The notes beneath the pieces were generated by a model. That model was not told where the DNA came from and ran no database searches. It saw only the letters and a list, made by a program, of their open reading frames with translations. This document shows, in pieces, positions 51,985 to 60,061 of a stretch of DNA of 64,000 bases. Source of the stretch: JAJKIV01 sp036509075 (lineage in GTDB: Bacteria; Gemmatimonadota; Gemmatimonadetes; Gemmatimonadales; Gemmatimonadaceae); contig DATCGG010000548.1 of the NCBI GenBank assembly GCA_036509075.1, positions 28,924-92,923 of the forward strand, given 5' to 3'. Within the stretch, counting starts at the first letter, position 1; each line of letters opens with the position of its first letter. A program made the translations under genes and the position numbers.

Positions 51985-53231
51985 ACCGGAAGTCGGTCAG
52001 CGATTACCCACTGGTCATTCTCGCGCTGCTGCTGTCCGCGTACGGAATCGCGGTCGTCTATTCTGCGGGGCAGACCGACTTTCCCGTGCCGTACATCGTC
52101 GGTGCGTGGAAGCGTCAGCTTGGGTGGTTCGTGCTGTCGCTCGCTGCCGGGTACGTGCTCTTTCGTGCGTCGGTACGCCTCGTCGAGTGGATGACGCTGT
52201 ACCTCTACATGCTGAGCATCTTCCTCCTCGTCATCACGCTGATCTTCGGGTCGGGCGCCGGGACCGCGGCGAGCGTGAAGGGATGGCTCACCATCGGCGG
52301 CGTTCGCATTGGTCAGCCGGCGGAGCTCGCGAAGCTGACGGTCGTCCTCATGCTCGCGCGCGTGCTCGCGGCGCGAAAGGAAGCACCCAAGTCGCTTCTC
52401 GATCTCTGGAAGCCGGCACTCGTCGTCGGCGGACCATGGCTGCTCATCATGGCGCAGCCGGACCTCGGAACGGGCATCGTCTTCATCGGGATCTTCTTCG
52501 CGCTGCTTTACTGGTCGGGCGTGTCATGGCAGTTGCTGGCACTGATCGCGAGTCCCGCGGTGAGCCTGATCCTCGCCTTCAACACGGGACTCTGGGGCGC
52601 GTGGTTCCTCATCCTCATCGCGCTGGTTCTGTATTACCGCCCCTACATCGTCGAAGGCGTCGTCCTCGTGCTGGCGAACGTCGCGATGGGCGTGATCGCA
52701 CCGCTCCTCTGGGAAAGGCTGGCTCCGTACCAACAGCGGCGACTACTCGTTTTCCTCGATCCGTCGGCGGACCCTCGCGCATCGGGCTACCACGTTTTGC
52801 AATCACAGGTAGCCATCGGCTCCGGCGGCTGGTTCGGCAAGGGGTACACGCTCGGCACACAGAAGCGGCTCGCGTTTCTCCCGGCGCAGCATACTGACTT
52901 CATCTTCTCAGTGGTGGGCGAGGAGCTCGGGTTCATCGGCGTCACCATCGCGCTCGCACTGTTCCTCATGCTGTTCATGCGAGTCGTACGGGTTGCCTCG
53001 CGCGCAAACGATTCGTTCGGCAGTCTCGTCGCGTTCGGGTTGGGAGCCAGCTGGTTCGTTCACGTGCTGGTCAACGTGGGCATGACCCTCAACCTCATGC
53101 CGATTACTGGTATTCCGCTGCCGTTCTTCAGTTACGGCGGCTCGTTCATGCTGGCGAGTTGGCTAGCGATCGGTATGCTGCTGCGCATCTCGAACGAAGG
53201 CCGAGGGAGGGCAGACAGCTTGGCGGTCTAG
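51981..53231 (+). CDS. rodA: Rod shape-determining protein RodA (peptidoglycan glycosyltransferase)
   Basis: A 416-residue SEDS membrane protein with about ten helices. It shows YGIAVVYSAGQ, GWLTIGGVRIGQPAELAKL, QPDLGTGIVFIGIF, LPAQHTDFIFSVVGEELGFIG and TGIPLPFFSYGGSFMLASW, all SEDS landmarks. The start is TTG in TTGA overlap with the mrdA stop. It polymerises glycan strands with PBP2. Confidence 0.96.
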   Translation: MNRKSVSDYPLVILALLLSAYGIAVVYSAGQTDFPVPYIVGAWKRQLGWFVLSLAAGYVLFRASVRLVEWMTLYLYMLSIFLLVITLIFGSGAGTAASVKGWLTIGGVRIGQPAELAKLTVVLMLARVLAARKEAPKSLLDLWKPALVVGGPWLLIMAQPDLGTGIVFIGIFFALLYWSGVSWQLLALIASPAVSLILAFNTGLWGAWFLILIALVLYYRPYIVEGVVLVLANVAMGVIAPLLWERLAPYQQRRLLVFLDPSADPRASGYHVLQSQVAIGSGGWFGKGYTLGTQKRLAFLPAQHTDFIFSVVGEELGFIGVTIALALFLMLFMRVVRVASRANDSFGSLVAFGLGASWFVHVLVNVGMTLNLMPITGIPLPFFSYGGSFMLASWLAIGMLLRISNEGRGRADSLAV

Positions 53232-53281
53232 GAGGATCGATCTCCCTTCCGCCAAGTCATGGTGTGACTCACATTTCGGGG

Positions 53282-54145
53282 ATGGCATGGTGGAAAAAGG
53301 AGAAAAAGTCTCGCGCCCCGCGCACGGAAAAGCTGGAGATTCCGGCGGATGCGTGGGAAAAATGCGAGGCGTGCGGGCACACTGACATTCGCGAGAAGTT
53401 CGTTCGCAGCCTGAATGTCTGCCCCAACTGCGACTACCATCGGCGCATTCGCGCGGGCGACTACATCGGCATTCTTCTGGATGACGGTTCCGCCGAGGAA
53501 ACCGAGGCCGAGCTGAAGTCGACGGATCCGCTCGGCTTTCCCGAGTACCCGCAGCGGTTAAAGAAGGCGCGCGCAACGGCGGGAGAAGCCGACGCGATCA
53601 TGACCGCCACCGGAACGCTCGCCGGCGCCCCGCTGAACGTCGGCGTCATGGACTTCAGCTTCATGGGAGGGTCCATGGGTTCCGTGGTCGGCGAGAAGAT
53701 CGCCCGGCTCGGCCAGCGCTCGCTGGAGCGAAAGTACCCACTTGTCCTCGTGTCTGCGTCAGGCGGTGCGCGCATGCAGGAAGGCGTGCTTTCGCTCATG
53801 CAGATGGCAAAGGCATCGGCCATGCTCTCTCAGCTCGCCGAACGTCGGATTCCCTACGTGTCGATTCTGACGAATCCCACGACAGGCGGCGTAAGCGCCA
53901 GCTACGCGATGCTCGGCGACGCTATCCTGGCCGAGCCAGGCGCGGTGATTGGCTTCGCCGGCCCTCGTGTGATCAAGCAGACGCTCGGGCAGGATTTGCC
54001 GGAGGGCTTCCAGACGGCGGAGTTCCTGCTCGAGCACGGCATGGTCGACCGCGTAGTTCACCGGCGGGAGCTCAAACAGACCGTTGGCCAACTGCTGCGT
54101 CACATGAGCGGTAAGCCAGCAGCCACGGGGTGGGCGTCGCCCTGA
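53282..54145 (+). CDS. accD: Acetyl-CoA carboxylase carboxyltransferase subunit beta
   Basis: A 287-residue AccD. The ATG at 53282 gives MAWWKKEKKSRAPRTEK, close to the usual N-terminus. A four-cysteine zinc ribbon (CEACG and CPNCD, about 28-50) precedes the crotonase-like core with MDFSFMGGSMGSVVGEKIARL, SASGGARMQEGVLSLMQMAK, TNPTTGGVSASYAMLGD and GFAGPRVIKQT. An upstream in-frame start would extend into rodA and is not supported. accA is not in the window. Confidence 0.95.
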   Translation: MAWWKKEKKSRAPRTEKLEIPADAWEKCEACGHTDIREKFVRSLNVCPNCDYHRRIRAGDYIGILLDDGSAEETEAELKSTDPLGFPEYPQRLKKARATAGEADAIMTATGTLAGAPLNVGVMDFSFMGGSMGSVVGEKIARLGQRSLERKYPLVLVSASGGARMQEGVLSLMQMAKASAMLSQLAERRIPYVSILTNPTTGGVSASYAMLGDAILAEPGAVIGFAGPRVIKQTLGQDLPEGFQTAEFLLEHGMVDRVVHRRELKQTVGQLLRHMSGKPAATGWASP

Positions 54146-55431
54146 GCGACAACTCTCGCGACTATCGCGAAGCGCTCGACTATCTCTTCGCGCGCACGAC
54201 GGGGAAGTCGAAGCTCGGCCTCGAGAGGACCGCAGCATTGCTCCGGGAAATGGGCAATCCTCAGGAGCGGCTGCGGTCCTTGCACGTCGCCGGCACGAAC
54301 GGGAAGGGCAGCGTATGCGCGACGCTCGATGTGCTCCTGAGAACAAAGGGGCTGCGGGTCGGTAAGTACACCTCACCGCACCTCGTGGATTTCCGTGAGC
54401 GCTTTCTGGTGAACGGCAGGCCGGTCGACGAGCAATTCGTCGTCGATTTCATACAGCGCTGGACGCCGACGGTCGAGCGAATCGGCGCGACGTTCTTCGA
54501 GGCGACGACGGCAATGGCGTTCGATCTTTTCGCCCGCGAGGAAGTTGACGCCGCCGTGATCGAAACCGGACTTGGTGGTCGCCTCGACTCCACGAACGTC
54601 CTGCGGCCGCTCGCGTGCGGCGTCACGTCGATCGGGATCGATCACACCGAGTACCTCGGCGACACTCGAGAGGAAATCGCCGCGGAGAAGGCGGGAATCT
54701 TCAAGCATGGCGTGCCCGCCGTGATCGGCGAGCGCGACCCGATGATTCGCTCGCTGCTCGCGGACCTTGCCGCCGAACGCGAAGCCAGCTGCATATTGGA
54801 CGTGACGGTCGACGCGGTGCCTGACGAGGTAAGCGTCGGAGCCGACGGAACGACATTCACGGTCACGATCGGGAGCGAACGCGGACGAGTCCGCACCGGA
54901 TTGGCTGGCGCACATCAGGCGTCGAACGCGTCGCTCGCGGTGCTCATGCTGAACGCAGCGGGTGGCGATTTCTCGACAACACTCGCTCAAGCGCGTGAGG
55001 CGTTACCCGCTGTCCGCCTTCCGGGGCGATTTCAGCGCGTAGGCCCGTACATTTTCGACGTCGCGCACAATCCGGACGGTGCCGCGGTCCTCGCCACGAC
55101 GGTGGACGCGGTTCAGCCGCCTACACCTCGCACTGCCGTGCTGTGCGTGCTTGCCGACAAGGACTGGCGCGGCGTAATGACAGCCCTGTCCGGCGTCGTC
55201 GATAGCTTCATCCTGACCGACGCTCCGAGCGCTCCTACGAGTCGCGCGTGGGATCGCGAGTCCGCCCTTTGGTTCGCGCGGGAGCGTGGCTGGAGCGCCG
55301 TCTCGGAGCCGGACTTCGACCGTGCGCTCGTTCGAGCGACCGAAGTGTCGAGCACAGTGGTCGTTACGGGTTCATTTCACACGGTCGGCGATGCCATGTT
55401 GCGCTTGAACGTCGATCCCGTGGACGGGTAG
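54130..55431 (+). CDS. folC: Folylpolyglutamate/dihydrofolate synthase
   Basis: A Mur-ligase-family enzyme adding glutamate to folates. The 433-residue protein has the P-loop VAGTNGKGSVCATLD (about 55), YTSPHLVDFRERF, FEATTAMAFD, ETGLGGRLDSTN (about 140) and VLGSIG-like TSIGIDHTEYLG, and a C-terminal domain with PGRFQRVG and FDVAHNPDGA. The accD-folC adjacency is common. The GTG start overlaps accD by 16 bases. It could also act on dihydropteroate; not resolved by sequence. Confidence 0.93.
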   Translation: MGVALSDNSRDYREALDYLFARTTGKSKLGLERTAALLREMGNPQERLRSLHVAGTNGKGSVCATLDVLLRTKGLRVGKYTSPHLVDFRERFLVNGRPVDEQFVVDFIQRWTPTVERIGATFFEATTAMAFDLFAREEVDAAVIETGLGGRLDSTNVLRPLACGVTSIGIDHTEYLGDTREEIAAEKAGIFKHGVPAVIGERDPMIRSLLADLAAEREASCILDVTVDAVPDEVSVGADGTTFTVTIGSERGRVRTGLAGAHQASNASLAVLMLNAAGGDFSTTLAQAREALPAVRLPGRFQRVGPYIFDVAHNPDGAAVLATTVDAVQPPTPRTAVLCVLADKDWRGVMTALSGVVDSFILTDAPSAPTSRAWDRESALWFARERGWSAVSEPDFDRALVRATEVSSTVVVTGSFHTVGDAMLRLNVDPVDG

Positions 55432-55440
55432 ATTTCGCGG

Positions 55441-56757
55441 ATGTCCACAGGAGCGCTACCCGGGTTTCGAGACTTCTACCCCGCCGAGTTCGCCGAGCGA
55501 TCGCACATTTTCGACGCGTGGCGAAGCGTTGCGCGTCGATTCGCGTTTGCCGAGTACGACGGTCCTCCGCTGGAGCCGCTCGATCTCTTCACCAAGAAGA
55601 GCGGAGACGAGATCGTCGGGCAGCTCTACAACTTCGAGGACAAGGGTGGACGGCAGGTGGCGCTGCGTCCCGAGATGACTCCCACCGTCGCACGCATGGT
55701 GGCTGCACGCGCGAACGCGCTGCGAAAACCTGTGCGTTGGTTCACGATGCCGCAGCTCTTCCGGTACGAGCGCCAGCAGAAGGGCAGGCTCCGCGAGCAC
55801 TATCAGCTCAACGTGGACATCTTCGGCGAAGCCGACGTCTCGGCAGATGCCGAGGTGTTGGCGGTCGCGATCGAGATCATGCGCGCGCTCGGGCTCGGGC
55901 CCGACGCGGTGCGTGCTCGCGTGTCGGATCGGCGTTTGCTGAACGCGCTGCTGCACGCTGCGGGCGTCACCGAGGAGCAGTTGCCAGCCACGTATGCGGT
56001 CATCGACAAGATCGAGCGGGTTCCGTTGGAGGTCTCGCACGAGCGGCTGGCAGCCGCCGGGCTCACAGGCGACCTGCCGGCAGCCGTCACCACGCTCGTG
56101 AATGAGTCCCGGGCCCTCGACACGCTCCGCGCCCGGTTTCCTCACGATGTGCAGGTGGCCGAACACCTCGCTCGCTTCGAGCAGTATTTCGCGACGCTCG
56201 AGGCCCTGGGTGTAAAGGAGTACGTCGACCTCGATCTTCGGATCGTTCGCGGGCTGGCTTACTACACGGGCATCGTGTTCGAGCTGTTCGACGCGAGCGG
56301 CGAGTTTCGCGCGATCTGCGGCGGTGGCCGCTACGACAACCTCCTGCAGGCGCTCGGCGGAGTCGACATGCCGGCGCTGGGGTTCGGGATGGGCGACGTG
56401 GTGCTCGGTGAGCTGCTGCGCGCACGCGGACTCATGCCCGCCGGCGCACCGCGCATCGAGTTCTGGGTGGCACCCGTGGCGTCCACGAACCGGCTCGAGG
56501 CCGTTCGCGTCGCCACCGCGCTACGAAAAGCCGGTGCCTCCGCGGAATATCCGCTCCGCGAGCAAGCGCTCGGTAAACAGCTCAAGGCGGCCGGCAATGC
56601 CGGCGCGTCGAAGGTCGTGTTCGTGGGTCCCGAGTTCTCGTTAGGCCGCGTAGAAGTGAAAACGCTCGCGGACGGGTCCCAGCGCCAGCTCCCGCTCGAC
56701 GAGCTCATCTCGCAGGTCCGTGATCACTCCAGTGGCAGTTCCGATCGACCGTGGTAG
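55441..56757 (+). CDS. hisS: Histidyl-tRNA synthetase
   Basis: A 438-residue class II synthetase. Motif 2 appears as VRWFTMPQLFRYERQQKGRLREHYQLNVDIFG, preceded by VALRPEMTPTVARMV. The histidine signature region reads VRGLAYYTGIVFELFD, then RAICGGGRYDNLL and GFGMGDVV. The C-terminal anticodon domain (about 335-420) contains LRKAGASAEYPL. An octamer copy is at 56639. It ends 57 bases before proS. Confidence 0.96.
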   Translation: MSTGALPGFRDFYPAEFAERSHIFDAWRSVARRFAFAEYDGPPLEPLDLFTKKSGDEIVGQLYNFEDKGGRQVALRPEMTPTVARMVAARANALRKPVRWFTMPQLFRYERQQKGRLREHYQLNVDIFGEADVSADAEVLAVAIEIMRALGLGPDAVRARVSDRRLLNALLHAAGVTEEQLPATYAVIDKIERVPLEVSHERLAAAGLTGDLPAAVTTLVNESRALDTLRARFPHDVQVAEHLARFEQYFATLEALGVKEYVDLDLRIVRGLAYYTGIVFELFDASGEFRAICGGGRYDNLLQALGGVDMPALGFGMGDVVLGELLRARGLMPAGAPRIEFWVAPVASTNRLEAVRVATALRKAGASAEYPLREQALGKQLKAAGNAGASKVVFVGPEFSLGRVEVKTLADGSQRQLPLDELISQVRDHSSGSSDRPW

Positions 56758-56814
56758 ACCGAGCACGACTGACATTCTCGCTCGACATCACCATCACGGT
56801 CATCCAGACAACCA

Positions 56815-58284
56815 ATGCGCGACGACAAGAAACTGACGACCCGCGCCGCTGACTTCAGCGCGTGGTACAACGAAGTGGTGCTTCGCGCCGAGCTGGCGGA
56901 CTATTCGCCCGTGCGCGGATGCATGGTCATTCGCCCTTCCGGCTATGGCATCTGGGAGCGCATGCAGCGCGCGCTCGATGACATGTTCAAGGCGACGGGC
57001 CACAAGAACGCGTACTTCCCACTGTTCATTCCCGAGAGCTTCCTCCACAAGGAAGCGGAACACGTCCAAGGCTTCGCGCCGGAGGCCGCCGTCGTCACCC
57101 ATGGCGGCGGCAAGAAGCTCGAGGAGCCGCTCGTCGTGCGGCCGACCTCCGAAACGATCATCTACTCGATGTACGCCAAGTGGGTCCAGAGCTACCGCGA
57201 CCTGCCCATCCTCATCAATCAATGGGCGAACGTCGTCAGGTGGGAGATGCGCACGCGTCTGTTCCTCCGGACGCTCGAGTTCCTCTGGCAGGAAGGGCAC
57301 ACAGCCCATGCCACCCACGACGAGGCACAGGAAGAAACCCGAAAGATTCTCGGTCTCTACCGCGACTTCATGGAAGGGTGGATGGCAATGCCCGTCGTCA
57401 CCGGGCTCAAGACCGACTCGGAACGATTCGCCGGGGCACTCCGCACGTACTCGTGCGAAGCGATGATGCAGGACAACAAGGCCCTGCAGGCCGGCACGTC
57501 GCACAATCTGGGACAGAACTTCGCGAAGGCGTTCGAGCTCTCGTTCCAGACCGAGAGCGGAGGGCAGGAGTATGCCTGGAACACGAGCTGGGGTGTTTCC
57601 ACTCGCCTCGTTGGCGGGCTCGTGATGACCCACGGCGATGACGCCGGGCTCCGTGTGCCGCCCTTGCTGGCGCCCACCGAGCTTGTGATCGTTCCCATCT
57701 ATCGCACCGATGAGGAGCGGTCCGCCGTGCTCGAGGCGGCGGCACGCATCGAGCGGGAGCTGGGTGAATGGGAACGGCGCGAGCCTAACGCGCTGCGCGT
57801 CCACGTGGACCGGCGCGAGGGAATGAAGCCCGGCGCCAAGTACTACGACTGGGAGCTGCGTGGGATACCGCTCCGGCTCGAGCTCGGACCTCGCGATCTG
57901 GCGAACCAGCAGGGCGTGCTCGTCCGGCGCGACACGAAAGAAAAGAAGGCCGTGTCCCTCGGCGTGCTCGGCGAGGAAGTCGAGGAGCTGCTCGGGCGCA
58001 TGCAGCAAGACATGCTGATCGTGGCGCGCGACCGGCGCGAGGCGAACAGCTTCCGAGGTCCCATGACATACGACCGTTTCCGGGAGGTCATGGAAGGCGA
58101 CGGCGGCTTCGTGTACGCCGGGTGGTGCGGAAGCGCCGAGTGCGAAACGCAGATCAAGGAAGAAACGAAGGCGACGATCCGTGTGCTGCCCGACGAGGAG
58201 TTTCGCTCGGCCGAGGCGCCGCGCACGTGTCTCAAGTGTGGTCAGCCTGCGAAGGACGAGGCGCTGTGGGCGAAAGCGTATTGA
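56815..58284 (+). CDS. proS: Prolyl-tRNA synthetase, archaeal/eukaryotic-like type
   Basis: A 489-residue ProRS of the short type without the editing insert domain. It shows DFSAWYNEVVLRAELADYSPVRGCMVIRPSGYGIWE, VRPTSETIIYSMYAKW, LRTLEFLWQEGHTAH, GGLVMTHGDDAGLRVPP and a C-terminal zinc domain with CGSAECE and CLKCG, ending in KAY as usual for this type. Bacterial ProRS with an insert would be near 570 residues. Its end overlaps the lysA start. Confidence 0.95.
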   Translation: MRDDKKLTTRAADFSAWYNEVVLRAELADYSPVRGCMVIRPSGYGIWERMQRALDDMFKATGHKNAYFPLFIPESFLHKEAEHVQGFAPEAAVVTHGGGKKLEEPLVVRPTSETIIYSMYAKWVQSYRDLPILINQWANVVRWEMRTRLFLRTLEFLWQEGHTAHATHDEAQEETRKILGLYRDFMEGWMAMPVVTGLKTDSERFAGALRTYSCEAMMQDNKALQAGTSHNLGQNFAKAFELSFQTESGGQEYAWNTSWGVSTRLVGGLVMTHGDDAGLRVPPLLAPTELVIVPIYRTDEERSAVLEAAARIERELGEWERREPNALRVHVDRREGMKPGAKYYDWELRGIPLRLELGPRDLANQQGVLVRRDTKEKKAVSLGVLGEEVEELLGRMQQDMLIVARDRREANSFRGPMTYDRFREVMEGDGGFVYAGWCGSAECETQIKEETKATIRVLPDEEFRSAEAPRTCLKCGQPAKDEALWAKAY

Positions 58285-59549
58285 CGTCGACGTTCGCGCG
58301 CGTAGACGGCCGGCTCGTGTGCGAGGGCGTGCCGCTGTCTACCGTCGCGCGAGCGGTCGGCACGCCGACGTACGTGTACAGCGCCAACGCCGTGCGCGAG
58401 CAGTATGCTCGGCTCTCCGCTGCGCTCGACGGCGTACCGTTCCGAATTCATTACAGCCTCAAGGCGAATTCGAACCTCGCGCTGCTGCGGCTCCTCCGGT
58501 CGCTGGGAGCAGCGGCCGACGTCGTTTCGGGCGGCGAGCTTTTCCGCGCGCGTCGGGCCGGGTTCGAGCCTCACGACATCATCTTCGGTGGAGTCGGGAA
58601 GACCGAACGCGAGATCGCCGACGGCATCGACGCCGGCGTGCTTCTGCTGAATGTCGAGTCGGAAGACGAGCTTCGAATGGTCGACCGGCTCGGACGGGAG
58701 CGTGGTGTCGTCGTCCCGGTCGCGATTCGCGTGAATCCGGAGATCACGGTCGAGACGCCACACTCGTACATCCGTACCGGCGAGAAAGGGCACAAGTTCG
58801 GGGTGCCGTACGACGAGGTGCGCGACGTCGCGCGGGTGGCGGCATCGCTGCCTAACGTGGCGCTGCGAGGCCTCGACATGCATGTCGGCTCGCAGCTCTC
58901 ACGCCTGGACGCGTACCGCCACGGGATCGAGCGCGTGCTGGAGCTGCTGTCGCAACTCCGATCCGACGGCGCGAAGGATCTTCGCTACCTGGACATCGGC
59001 GGCGGGCTCGCCGTGACGTACGACGCCGAGGAGCCGACGGATCTCGAGCGGTTCGCGCAGATCGTTGTGCCGGCGGTACGGTCGACGGGGCTTCAGCTCA
59101 TCGTCGAGCCGGGCCGTTTCATGGTTGGCAACGCGGGCGTGCTGATCAGCCGCGTGCTGTATCGCAAGCGGAGCGGTGGCAAGAAGCTGCTCGTCGTCGA
59201 TGCCGGGATGACCGATCTGCTCCGGCCGTCACACTACAACGCTTACCATCGCATCGAGGCGTTGGAGGCCGTTGAAGGGCGATCGCGCGTGGATGTCGTG
59301 GGGCCGGTGTGCGAGAGCGGCGATTTTCTCGCGCTCGATCGCGAGCTCGAGGACGTCCGCGCCGGCGACCTGATGGCGATCCATTCGGCCGGCGCGTACG
59401 GCTACGTCATGTCATCGAACTACAACACCCGGGGCCGCCCGGCGGAGGTCCTGGTCGATGGTGATCGGTTCGCGCTCGTCACGCAGCGCGAGAGCTACGA
59501 GCACCTCGTCACGACGGAGCTGCTCGAACCCGAGTGGAGGGTGGACTGA
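58281..59549 (+). CDS. lysA: Diaminopimelate decarboxylase
   Basis: The last step of lysine synthesis, PLP dependent. I choose the TTG at 58281, in TTGA overlap with proS, giving 422 residues; an earlier in-frame start would lie deep in proS. Motifs: YVYSANAVREQYARL, HYSLKANSNLALLR with the PLP lysine (about 60), GGVGKTEREI, GHKFGVPYDEV, DMHVGSQL, LDIGGGLAVTY, VEPGRFMVGNAG and CESGDFLA with the catalytic cysteine. It is apart from the dap operon at 14-20 kb. Confidence 0.95.
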   Translation: MTSTFARVDGRLVCEGVPLSTVARAVGTPTYVYSANAVREQYARLSAALDGVPFRIHYSLKANSNLALLRLLRSLGAAADVVSGGELFRARRAGFEPHDIIFGGVGKTEREIADGIDAGVLLLNVESEDELRMVDRLGRERGVVVPVAIRVNPEITVETPHSYIRTGEKGHKFGVPYDEVRDVARVAASLPNVALRGLDMHVGSQLSRLDAYRHGIERVLELLSQLRSDGAKDLRYLDIGGGLAVTYDAEEPTDLERFAQIVVPAVRSTGLQLIVEPGRFMVGNAGVLISRVLYRKRSGGKKLLVVDAGMTDLLRPSHYNAYHRIEALEAVEGRSRVDVVGPVCESGDFLALDRELEDVRAGDLMAIHSAGAYGYVMSSNYNTRGRPAEVLVDGDRFALVTQRESYEHLVTTELLEPEWRVD

Positions 59550-60061
59550 TGCTCATCGGGCTGATGGCCGACTCGCATGACCGCGTCCCGGCGATTCGCG
59601 AGCTGCTGGAGCGAATGATCGAACGTGGAGCGGGGATGGTGCTGCATGCTGGTGACTACTGCTCCCCGTTTTCGCTCGCGCCGTTTCTCGAGCTCAACGT
59701 TCCGTTCGCCGGTGTGTTCGGTCGCAACGACGGCGATCGCGAGGGACTCAAGGCGTTCGCAGCGAAGGGCGTGGGCATCGAGCTCTTTGAATCGCCACAC
59801 AGCCTCGAGGTCGGCGGGCGGCGCATACTGCTCGTGCACGACCTGGGCGAAGTGGCTGCGCGTTCGCTCGAGTCGCACGAGCTGATCGTGCACGGGTTCA
59901 CGCACAAGCAGGAAATCCGCGAGCTCGAAGGCGGCGCCACGATCGTGAATCCGGGTGAGGCGTGCGGATGGCTGCACGGCACTCCGGCCGCCGCGGTGCT
60001 GGACCTCGAAACGAAGTCTCTCGAATTCATCTCCCTGACGGAGCCAGCGTGGAAGGTGTGA
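59549..60061 (+). CDS. YfcE/MJ0936-type metallophosphoesterase
   Basis: A 170-residue calcineurin-like phosphodiesterase. The start ATG is in TGATG with lysA. It has the metal motifs MADSHDRVPAIRE (D-x-H), LHAGDYCSPF (GD), FGRNDGD (GN-type), VHDLG and HGFTHKQEI near the C-terminus, followed by NPGEACG. Members hydrolyse phosphodiesters with divalent metals; the natural substrate is unknown. Confidence 0.88.
   Translation: MLIGLMADSHDRVPAIRELLERMIERGAGMVLHAGDYCSPFSLAPFLELNVPFAGVFGRNDGDREGLKAFAAKGVGIELFESPHSLEVGGRRILLVHDLGEVAARSLESHELIVHGFTHKQEIRELEGGATIVNPGEACGWLHGTPAAAVLDLETKSLEFISLTEPAWKV

Noticed and set aside
252..58857. The octamer as a Chi- or KOPS-like polar motif
   Set aside because: The two orientations are close to balanced (19 and 15) across the window, whereas those motifs are strongly skewed along a replichore. 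A window without origin or terminus is not decisive.
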